A DNA stretch of 64,000 bases, taken from the NCBI RefSeq assembly GCF_052113225.1, contig NZ_JBFRCT010000008.1:316797-380796 (forward strand), in the 5' to 3' direction. Under the pieces are notes generated by a model. That model worked only from the letters and a program-made list of their open reading frames with translations. It did not search any database and was not told the DNA's origin. Below, piece after piece: positions 27,460 through 33,137 of the stretch. Every line of letters starts with the position of its first letter. The first letter of the stretch is position 1. Position numbers and translations under genes: made by a program. The stretch comes from Pristimantibacillus sp052113225. GTDB taxonomy: Bacteria; Bacillota; Bacilli; Paenibacillales; Paenibacillaceae.

Positions 27460-27520
27460 CACGAACCGCCTTCGCCCAAGCTGCATATCCTAATGGCAGA
27501 AGCCTACTGGGGGAATGCCA

Positions 27521-27625
27521 ATGAAAAGCATTGCAGCGCCAATTGGACGCGGGCCGTCTATTACGACCATTATACTTGTGCTTTATGTGCTTCTTGTCGT
27601 TCTGCTGTTTTTTTGTTTTGTGTAA
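27521..27625 (+). CDS. 34-residue membrane peptide, YjcZ/tiny-TM-like
   Basis: A small gene with GGGGG (27509-27513) 7 bases before ATG 27521, ending at TAA 27623-27625. It encodes a polar, glycine-containing head (MKSIAAPIGRGPS) and a single strongly hydrophobic segment of about 18 residues (TIILVLYVLLVVLLFF). This plan resembles the tiny transmembrane YjcZ-type sporulation peptides of bacilli, which often lie beside spore genes, as here. A clean terminator begins 6 bases after the stop, which supports an expressed unit. The family call is tentative. Confidence 0.55.
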   Translation: MKSIAAPIGRGPSITTIILVLYVLLVVLLFFCFV

Positions 27626-27630
27626 TGAGT

Positions 27631-27664
27631 AATGGCCGTGCAATAAACTGCACGGCCATTTTTT
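27631..27664 (+). terminator. Terminator of the small membrane-peptide gene
   Basis: A perfect 12-bp stem (AATGGCCGTGCA with TGCACGGCCATT) around a 6-base loop is followed by TTTT after the AT-rich stem end. It lies 6 bases after the TAA of the 34-residue gene. Confidence 0.88.
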
Positions 27665-27671
27665 GTGCATA

Positions 27672-27736
27672 CGGAGCATTCCAATGATTCTGGAGAAGCC
27701 GAGCAATGGCGATTAGAAGAACATTGGAATGCGGAG
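27672..27736 (+). repeat. Structured element, copy A (short form)
   Basis: A closing stem GCATTCCAATG (27676-27686) / CATTGGAATGC (27722-27732) surrounds a core GATTCTGGAGAAGC and CGAGCAATGGCGATTAGAAG. The same core, with a different but equally complementary closing stem and a long insertion, occurs at 30941-31106. This copy lies between two convergent genes, so the sense strand is uncertain. I do not recognise it as a known riboswitch or ribozyme. Confidence 0.65.
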
Positions 27737-27738
27737 TC

Positions 27739-27945
27739 TTAAAAGCCTAAATACTGAGGCTCTTCACTTTCAAGCTCTTTAACCCGGCCCGCTACCTGAT
27801 CAACAATGGATTGCGTTTGCTGTGCAGCTTGCTCGAACATTTGCTTGGCCGATTTATTTTCAGTCGACAGAGCAAATTGCTCCAGGCTAGCCTGCGCGCT
27901 CTTCAAAGAGGCGACGCATGTTTTTACATCGGATGCTACGGTCAT
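27739..27945 (-). CDS. DUF1657 small protein
   Basis: A 68-residue helical protein, MTVASDVKTCVASLKSAQAS at the start, then LEQFALSTENKSAKQMFEQA. It matches the DUF1657 family found with spoVA genes in spore formers. AAGGAGGTG lies just before the ATG (27943-27945 on the plus strand). A longer open frame continues upstream but has no better start. The same 40-residue motif is present at the C-terminus of the YetF protein encoded divergently, so the two probably work together in the spore membrane. A sigma-G-like promoter lies upstream. Confidence 0.85.
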   Translation of the reverse strand: MTVASDVKTCVASLKSAQASLEQFALSTENKSAKQMFEQAAQQTQSIVDQVAGRVKELESEEPQYLGF

Positions 27946-27978
27946 GTGAAACACCTCCTTATAAATGGGCAACAGAAC

Positions 27979-28009
27979 TAATATGGCAGGCTTTGACACT
28001 TCACATTCA
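27979..28009 (-). promoter_or_regulatory. Possible sigma-G/sigma-F promoter of the DUF1657 gene
   Basis: On the minus strand TGAATG (28009-28004) and CATATTA (27985-27979) are separated by 18 bases. The forespore sigma-G pattern is about TGHATA, 17-18 bases, CATWHTA. The fit is good at -10 and fair at -35. The start would be about 25 bases before the ribosome site. Confidence 0.5.
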
Positions 28010-28033
28010 TGGAAAAAACATCCAATAACCAGA

Positions 28034-28059
28034 ACCATTTTCCTTCTGTGGAAAATGGT
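28034..28059. promoter_or_regulatory. Perfect inverted repeat in the divergent spore-gene gap
   Basis: ACCATTTTCC and GGAAAATGGT form a perfect 10-bp inverted repeat around TTCTGT. It sits in the 185-base gap between the DUF1657 gene and yetF. It may be an operator for a forespore regulator such as SpoVT-like or RsfA-like proteins, or a leader hairpin. No T-run follows. Confidence 0.45.
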
Positions 28060-28081
28060 TATTCGTGTTGCCGTCAGCTTT

Positions 28082-28093
28082 TTGACAAATAAT
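28082..28093 (+). promoter_or_regulatory. 12-base motif shared by both spoVA operons, copy 1
   Basis: TTGACAAATAAT lies 38 bases before the yetF start. The identical 12-mer stands before the second spoVA operon (31156-31167). CAAATAA inside it could be a forespore -10 (relative of CATWHTA), or TTGACA could be a -35. Neither reading gives a perfect partner element. Confidence 0.4.
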
Positions 28094-28130
28094 TTAACTG
28101 TAGAAATAAGCGGACAGGGGGACTCGAGTT

Positions 28131-28991
28131 GTGCAGGATTGGTTAGAGATAACTCTTCGCACTTTGCTCTCGATATTTGTCTTATTCTTAATGACGAAGC
28201 TCGTGGGGAAGCGGCAAATATCCCAGCTTTCATTCTTTGAGTACATTACCGGTATTTCAATCGGCAACCTTGCTGCATACGTGTCGCTTGATCTTGAGGC
28301 TACCTGGTATTTGGGGCTGATTTCTCTTGGCGTATGGGTTGCTGTCTCCATTGGGATCGAGTTCTTGCAATTAAAGAGCAAGAAAGCTCGCGACTTGATC
28401 GATAGCAAAGCAACCGTTCTGATTAAAGGCGGTAAAGTACTGGAAGATAACTTGAAGAAAGAACGATTAACGACCGACGAGCTGCTCGAGCAGCTTCGCA
28501 AAAAGGATATTTTTCGTGTTGCGGATGTTGAATTTGCCATTATGGAGCCTAGTGGTGATGTCAGCGTGTTGCTTACAAGGGAAAATCAGCCGCTTACACC
28601 TGCTCATCTAGGCATCAAGGTAGCACCGGAGCACGAACCTCAGGCGGTCATCATGGATGGCAAGATCTTGGATGAACCGCTGTCCACAGTTGGTCTAAAC
28701 CGCAGATGGCTGACGACCGAGCTCGAAAAAATCGGTGTGACCCTAGACAATGTATTTATCGGTCAGGTTGACGCGTACCGTCAACTATACGTCGATCTGT
28801 ACGATGACCATATTAAAGTACCTCAGCCTCAGCTTAAAGCGGAGCTGTATGCTTTACTGAAGAAGATCGAAGCGGATTTGGAGCTGTTTGGTTTATCGAC
28901 GAAAAACAAAGATGCGAAGCATATGTATGAGCGATGTGCACAAGAGATGCAAACCGTCATTATCAAGATGAAGCCGTTATTGCATCACTAA
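28131..28991 (+). CDS. YetF/DUF421 membrane protein with DUF1657-like tail
   Basis: 286 residues from GTG 28131, which follows CAGGGGGAC. Three TM segments (about 8-80) include KLVGKRQISQLSFFEYITG, a typical YetF signature. A cytoplasmic domain with the conserved YetF beta-strands (KATVLIKGGKVL, LLTRENQPLTP) follows. Residues of about 237-280 repeat the DUF1657 pattern (LFGLSTKNKDAKHMYERCAQ) seen in the divergent small gene. It heads a spoVAC-spoVAD-spoVAE operon. In Bacillus a similar gene set (spoVA-2mob) raises spore heat resistance, which makes a spore inner-membrane role likely here. Confidence 0.85.
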   Translation: MQDWLEITLRTLLSIFVLFLMTKLVGKRQISQLSFFEYITGISIGNLAAYVSLDLEATWYLGLISLGVWVAVSIGIEFLQLKSKKARDLIDSKATVLIKGGKVLEDNLKKERLTTDELLEQLRKKDIFRVADVEFAIMEPSGDVSVLLTRENQPLTPAHLGIKVAPEHEPQAVIMDGKILDEPLSTVGLNRRWLTTELEKIGVTLDNVFIGQVDAYRQLYVDLYDDHIKVPQPQLKAELYALLKKIEADLELFGLSTKNKDAKHMYERCAQEMQTVIIKMKPLLHH

Positions 28992-29007
28992 ATAAGGAGG
29001 CAAGCTG

Positions 29008-29493
29008 ATGTCGAGCAATGATAAGAAATTCACACCGGTGCAGCAGGAGTACCAAACACTTGCCAAAAAGCATGAGCCCAAACGCCCCGTTTTCATAAAC
29101 TGTTTGAAAGCTTTTTTAGTTGGGGGTCTGATCTGCATTATAGGCCAGGCTATCCAGGAAATGTTCGTGCATTGGGCTGGTTTTGATGAGAAGAAGGCCA
29201 GCAATCCGACAGTAGCTGTTCTGATTTTTCTATCCGTCGTTCTTACGAGCTTAGGGGTTTACGATAAAATCGCACAATGGGCGGGAGCAGGTTCGGCTGT
29301 TCCGGTAACCGGCTTTGCGAATACGATGTCTTCTGCGGCTATTGAGCATCGAAGTGAGGGACTGGTGCTTGGAGTAGGCGGGAAAATGTTCAAAATTGCT
29401 GGTCCAGTTATTGTATTTGGCGTTGTAGCTGCATTTGTTGTTGGTATTGTTCATCTAATCCTGAATCCGCATGAGCTTGGAGGAGGGTCTTAA
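29008..29493 (+). CDS. spoVAC: Stage V sporulation protein AC (first copy)
   Basis: A 161-residue membrane protein with about four TM segments. It matches SpoVAC: NCLKAFLVGGLICIIGQAIQ, then LTSLGVYDKIAQWAGAGSAV, PVTGFANTMSSAAIEHRSEG and GGKMFKIAGPVIVFG. SpoVAC is a mechanosensitive channel-like component that moves Ca-dipicolinic acid across the spore inner membrane. AAGGAGG lies before the ATG, and the stop overlaps the start of the next gene (TAATG). It shares most residues with the second copy at 31202. Confidence 0.93.
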   Translation: MSSNDKKFTPVQQEYQTLAKKHEPKRPVFINCLKAFLVGGLICIIGQAIQEMFVHWAGFDEKKASNPTVAVLIFLSVVLTSLGVYDKIAQWAGAGSAVPVTGFANTMSSAAIEHRSEGLVLGVGGKMFKIAGPVIVFGVVAAFVVGIVHLILNPHELGGGS

Positions 29494-30512
29494 TGCTGAA
29501 AGGCCATCAAAGCTGGATTTTTGAAAATAATCCCGTTATCGCAGGGACTGCTGCTATCGTTGGCCCATTCGAAGGACAAGGTCCACTCGCACATGATTTC
29601 GATATCGTGCATGGAGACCTTAGGCTTGGTCAGGACAGCTGGGAGAAAGCCGAACGGACATTATTAGAGGAAGCGGCGAATCTGGCGATCGAGAAGGCCG
29701 GCATAACGAAGGAATCGATTAACTTTCTAATCGGCGGCGATTTAATGAACCAGATTATCAGCTCCACCTTTGCAGCAAGGACGCTCCAAATTCCTTATAT
29801 TGGTGTGTTTGGAGCCTGCTCGACATCGATGGAAAGTCTCGCGCTTGCCGCTAACCTAGTGAATTCACGCTCCGCCAAATATGTCATGTCTAGTGCCTGC
29901 AGCCATAACGCAACTGCGGAAAAGCAGTTCCGTTACCCAACGGAATACGGTTCGCAAAAACCGCCGACCGCCCAATATTCAGTGACCGGAGCAGGAGTGA
30001 GCGTATTGACCCAGCATGGCGAAGGCCCTTACGTCACTTCCGCCACAATGGGCCGAGTGGTCGACATGGGCATTACGGATCCATTTAATATGGGAGCCGC
30101 TATGGCTCCTGCAGCTGTAGATACCATTCAGGCACATTTCCGGGATTTGCGAATTGAACCAGGTTATTATGACCTTATAGTAACGGGGGATTTATCCAAG
30201 GTTGGCTATGCGATCGCTAATGAATTATTTGACAAACATAAGTTTCCGATTCACCAGACGGTATATAAGGATTGCGGCATGATGATGTACGACTATGAGA
30301 AGCAGACCGTACAAGCAGGTGCGAGCGGCTGCGGCTGTTCGGCAACTGTAACTTACGGCCATCTAATGCGCCGAATGCGCGAGAAGGAGTTAAACCGTAT
30401 TCTTGTGGTCGCAACGGGAGCGTTATTGTCTCCTATCTCCTATCAGCAAGGGGAGACCATTCCGTGTATCGCACATGCGGTTTCCATCGAGAATGAGGTG
30501 AGGCAGCTATGA
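29493..30512 (+). CDS. spoVAD: Stage V sporulation protein AD (first copy)
   Basis: A 339-residue thiolase-fold protein. GVFGACSTSMESLALAA holds the Cys-Ser motif of the family, FRYPTEYGSQKPPTAQYSVTGAG and GITDPFNMGAAMAPAAVDT are SpoVAD hallmarks, and SGCGCSATVTYGHL precedes the C-terminus. SpoVAD binds dipicolinic acid on the forespore membrane during its uptake. The start overlaps spoVAC and the stop overlaps spoVAE (ATGA), showing translational coupling. Confidence 0.93.
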   Translation: MLKGHQSWIFENNPVIAGTAAIVGPFEGQGPLAHDFDIVHGDLRLGQDSWEKAERTLLEEAANLAIEKAGITKESINFLIGGDLMNQIISSTFAARTLQIPYIGVFGACSTSMESLALAANLVNSRSAKYVMSSACSHNATAEKQFRYPTEYGSQKPPTAQYSVTGAGVSVLTQHGEGPYVTSATMGRVVDMGITDPFNMGAAMAPAAVDTIQAHFRDLRIEPGYYDLIVTGDLSKVGYAIANELFDKHKFPIHQTVYKDCGMMMYDYEKQTVQAGASGCGCSATVTYGHLMRRMREKELNRILVVATGALLSPISYQQGETIPCIAHAVSIENEVRQL

Positions 30513-30859
30513 TTTTTTTATGGGCTTTTTTAGTTGGTGGAGGGATATGTGTATTCGGGCAAATCTGTTTTGATGTGTTTAAACTGACGCCTGCTCATAC
30601 TATGACACTGCTTGTAGTGCTTGGTGCAATTGGAGACGGTGTAGGGATATACGATCCATTAATCAAATTTGCAGGGGCAGGTGCTTCCGTTCCGATTACA
30701 AGCTTTGGTAATGCACTGGTCCATGGCGCCTTGGAGGAAATACAGAAGACGGGCTGGATCGGCGTTATTACAGGGATATTCAAAGTCACCAGTGCCGGTA
30801 TTTCGTCTGCGATTATTTTCTCCTTCCTTGCTTCGTTGTTTGTTAAGCCAAAGGGGTAA
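30509..30859 (+). CDS. spoVAE: Stage V sporulation protein AE (first copy)
   Basis: A 116-residue membrane protein of the SpoVAEb type, with about three or four TM segments: MIFLWAFLVGGGICVFGQ at the start, then LTPAHTMTLLVVLGAIGDGV, GAGASVPITSFGNALVHGA and SAGISSAIIFSFLASL. It overlaps spoVAD by 4 bases. With SpoVAC and SpoVAD it forms the core of the Ca-dipicolinate channel. A terminator follows after 25 bases. Confidence 0.92.
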   Translation: MIFLWAFLVGGGICVFGQICFDVFKLTPAHTMTLLVVLGAIGDGVGIYDPLIKFAGAGASVPITSFGNALVHGALEEIQKTGWIGVITGIFKVTSAGISSAIIFSFLASLFVKPKG

Positions 30860-30884
30860 TGTTTTTTCATAAATTGTTTCTTAT

Positions 30885-30931
30885 AAAAGCGACCGTGCGG
30901 GTTATAATCAGCTCGGTCGCTTTTGTTTTTT
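30885..30931 (+). terminator. Terminator of the first spoVA operon
   Basis: AAAAGCGACCG (30885-30895) pairs with CGGTCGCTTTT (30914-30924), followed by GTTTTTT. The loop is 18 bases. It closes the yetF-spoVAC-AD-AE unit. Confidence 0.82.
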
Positions 30932-30940
30932 CACAATAAA

Positions 30941-31106
30941 CGGAGCATTTCGAATGATTCTGGAGAAGCATTAGCTTATGCTTACGATCCAGCTTTCTTT
31001 CAGAAAGCTTTTAAGCGTTCGCTTTTGCTCGGGGATTCCAACCTATTTCTCTTGTTCAAAGGAATCCCCGAGCAATGGCGATCGGAAGAACATTCGAAAT
31101 GCTCCG
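30941..31106 (+). repeat. Structured element, copy B (long form)
   Basis: A perfect 16-bp closing stem (CGGAGCATTTCGAATG 30941-30956 with 31091-31106) surrounds the core GATTCTGGAGAAGC and CCGAGCAATGGCGAT. Inside lie AGCAT/ATGCT, AGCTTTC/GAAAGCT (30991-31009) and a perfect 12-bp stem CTCGGGGATTCC/GGAATCCCCGAG (31028-31039/31061-31072). Copy A at 27672 has the same core but a different closing stem. It fills most of the gap between the two spoVA operons. Confidence 0.7.
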
Positions 31107-31155
31107 TTTGCTCCCACTTGGTTCTTTTCTCCGCTGATACATATCCTTTCTTCCA

Positions 31156-31167
31156 TTGACAAATAAT
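31156..31167 (+). promoter_or_regulatory. 12-base motif shared by both spoVA operons, copy 2
   Basis: TTGACAAATAAT, identical to 28082-28093, lies 34 bases before the second spoVAC gene. The repetition before two paralogous operons suggests a shared promoter element, but no consensus partner is clear. Confidence 0.4.
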
Positions 31168-31201
31168 GTACCTAATATTGTACATAAAGGAGTGTAATGT
31201 C

Positions 31202-31696
31202 ATGGCAGTAAAAAGCGCCGGCGGCGGAAAATACCGTAAAATGTCAATGTCGCCAAAGGAATATCAAGCCTTTGCCAAAACACGCGAGCCTTCGCGTTCC
31301 ATATTCGGCAATTGTATTCGTGCATTTATTGTAGGTGGTGCCATCTGTGTGCTGGGGCAGGCCATTCAGCAGCTCTTTATTCATTTGGCTGGTATGAAGC
31401 CTGAGGATGCCAGCAATCCAACAGTTGCCGTGCTTATTATCATTTCCGTTATTTTAACGAGCATGGGCGTCTATGATAAAATCGCCCAGTTTGCGGGGGC
31501 CGGCTCAGCCGTTCCGGTTACTGGCTTCGCCAATTCAATGTGTTCTGCTGCACTGGAGCACCGGAGTGAAGGTCTTGTGCTTGGTGTAGGGGGCAATATG
31601 TTCAAGCTGGCTGGCTCAGTTGTGGTATTTGGTACTGTCGCTGCCTTCTTCGTTGGTATCGCTCATCTTATATTTGGTACGGGCGGTGCACATTAG
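31202..31696 (+). CDS. spoVAC: Stage V sporulation protein AC (second copy)
   Basis: 164 residues from ATG 31202, preceded by AAAGGAGTG. The frame is open from 31166, but this start aligns with the paralogue. It matches SpoVAC along its length (GNCIRAFIVGGAICVLGQ, LTSMGVYDKIAQFAGAGSAV, PVTGFANSMCSAALEHRSEG). The N-terminus is more basic than in the first copy. It begins a second operon encoding the three core SpoVA proteins without a yetF gene. Which copy is the vertically inherited one cannot be settled from this window. Confidence 0.93.
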   Translation: MAVKSAGGGKYRKMSMSPKEYQAFAKTREPSRSIFGNCIRAFIVGGAICVLGQAIQQLFIHLAGMKPEDASNPTVAVLIIISVILTSMGVYDKIAQFAGAGSAVPVTGFANSMCSAALEHRSEGLVLGVGGNMFKLAGSVVVFGTVAAFFVGIAHLIFGTGGAH

Positions 31697-31697
31697 A

Positions 31698-32711
31698 ATG
31701 CTGATGGGTAAACAAACATGGAAATTTGAGAATCGCCCGGTCCTTATTGGAGCGGCAACGGTTGTTGGCCCCGATGAAGGCGACGGTCCACTTGCTGCAG
31801 ACTTTGATCTGGTACACCCAGAACTTGATATGCAGCAGAAAAGTTGGGAGAAAGCAGAGCGTTTGCTGATGGAGCAGGCATCGGAATTTGCACTGAATAA
31901 TGCCGGTATTGAGAAAGATCAGCTGCAGTTTTATGTCGGCGGCGATCTGATGAATCAAATCATCAGTAACAGCTTTGCCGCGAGAACACTTGGCGTACCA
32001 AATATTGGCGTGTTTGGCGCCTGTTCAACCTCAATGGAGTCACTTGCGCTTGCTTCCCTGATGGTTAATTCCGGAGCCAGCCAATATGTGCTTGCAGGAA
32101 CATGCAGCCATAACTGTACAGCAGAGAAGCAGTTCCGTTATCCAACAGAATACGGCGCGCAGAAGCCGCCAACAGCGCAATATACGGTGACCGGAGCGGG
32201 AGCAGTTGTGGTAGCGGCAGCTGGTGAAGGGCCAGTTGTGGAATATGCGACAATCGGCAAAGTTATTGATCTGGGTATTAAGGATCCATTTAATATGGGA
32301 GCTGCTATGGCACCTGCGGCGGTGGATACGATTCAGGCTCATTTTAATGACACCGGACGTACACCAAAGGATTATGACTTGATTGTAACTGGAGATCTGG
32401 CCAGTGTGGGCCATCCGCTTGCGAAGGAGCTGCTGCTTAGAGACGGCGTACCGATGGATGATACGACGTTCAAAGACTGCGGACTGATGGTCTACGATGT
32501 GGACCGGCAGAAAGTACAGGCGGGGGGGAGCGGCTGCGGCTGCTCCGCCGTTGTGACTTATGGTCATCTGCTTAAGAAGGTCGCAAAAGGTGAGTTAAAG
32601 CGCATCTTAGTTGTGGCGACCGGGGCTTTGCTGTCGCCCCTTTCCTTCCAGCAGGGTGAAAGCATTCCATGTATTGCACATGCCGTTGCGATCAGCGGCG
32701 GAAAGGAGTAA
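31698..32711 (+). CDS. spoVAD: Stage V sporulation protein AD (second copy)
   Basis: 337 residues from ATG 31698. This choice gives MLMGKQTWKFENRPVLIG, which aligns with the start of the first copy (MLKGHQSWIFENNPVIAG). The frame extends back into spoVAC. The thiolase-like signatures GVFGACSTSMESLALAS, GIKDPFNMGAAMAPAAVDT and SGCGCSAVVTYGHL are present. It binds dipicolinic acid as part of the spore DPA transporter. The stop of spoVAC lies 1 base before the start, indicating coupling. Confidence 0.93.
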   Translation: MLMGKQTWKFENRPVLIGAATVVGPDEGDGPLAADFDLVHPELDMQQKSWEKAERLLMEQASEFALNNAGIEKDQLQFYVGGDLMNQIISNSFAARTLGVPNIGVFGACSTSMESLALASLMVNSGASQYVLAGTCSHNCTAEKQFRYPTEYGAQKPPTAQYTVTGAGAVVVAAAGEGPVVEYATIGKVIDLGIKDPFNMGAAMAPAAVDTIQAHFNDTGRTPKDYDLIVTGDLASVGHPLAKELLLRDGVPMDDTTFKDCGLMVYDVDRQKVQAGGSGCGCSAVVTYGHLLKKVAKGELKRILVVATGALLSPLSFQQGESIPCIAHAVAISGGKE

Positions 32712-32716
32712 CGAAT

Positions 32717-33067
32717 ATGCAATTTCTATGGGCTTTTATCATAGGCGGCGCTATTTGTGTGGTGGGGCAGCTGCTGTTCGATGTAGTGAAGCTGACACCA
32801 GCGCATACAATGGCAACACTTGTCGTTGTTGGCGCGATTGTCGACGGGCTCGGCTGGTATGAACCGCTGGTTGATTTTGCCGGCGCGGGTGCCACCGTAC
32901 CAATTACGAGCTTTGGTAATGCGCTTGTTCATGGTGCACTGACCGAGCTGGAGAACTCAGGCTGGATCGGTGTAATTTCAGGTATCTTCAAGGTTACGAG
33001 TGCCGGGATTTCCGCGGCGATTATATTCTCCTTCCTGGCGGCGCTCGTCGTGCGCCCGAAGGGTTAA
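32717..33067 (+). CDS. spoVAE: Stage V sporulation protein AE (second copy)
   Basis: 116 residues from ATG 32717, which follows GAAAGGAG. The frame is open from 32669 within spoVAD, but that part is not conserved. The membrane protein matches the SpoVAEb type (MQFLWAFIIGGAICVVGQ, LTPAHTMATLVVVGAIVDGL, SAGISAAIIFSFLAAL) and has the same length as the first copy. It completes the second C-D-E set and is followed within 10 bases by a terminator shared with the convergent mprF gene. Confidence 0.92.
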   Translation: MQFLWAFIIGGAICVVGQLLFDVVKLTPAHTMATLVVVGAIVDGLGWYEPLVDFAGAGATVPITSFGNALVHGALTELENSGWIGVISGIFKVTSAGISAAIIFSFLAALVVRPKG

Positions 33068-33074
33068 ACTTACA

Positions 33075-33114
33075 AAAAAGCAGGATTACCTTCCTAAAGG
33101 TAACCCTGCTTTTT
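33075..33114. terminator. Bidirectional terminator between spoVAE and mprF
   Basis: AAAAAGCAGG-A-TTACCTT pairs with AAGGTAA-C-CCTGCTTTTT. A-run and T-run flank the stem on both sides, so it can stop transcription from both convergent genes. Confidence 0.88.
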
Positions 33115-33137
33115 CATTTATCATTCGGTTGTTCTTC

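Noticed and set aside
30967..31020. CTTACG inside structured element B as another copy of the leader repeat
   Set aside because: Only CTTACGA matches. The following stem, T-run and ribosome site are missing.
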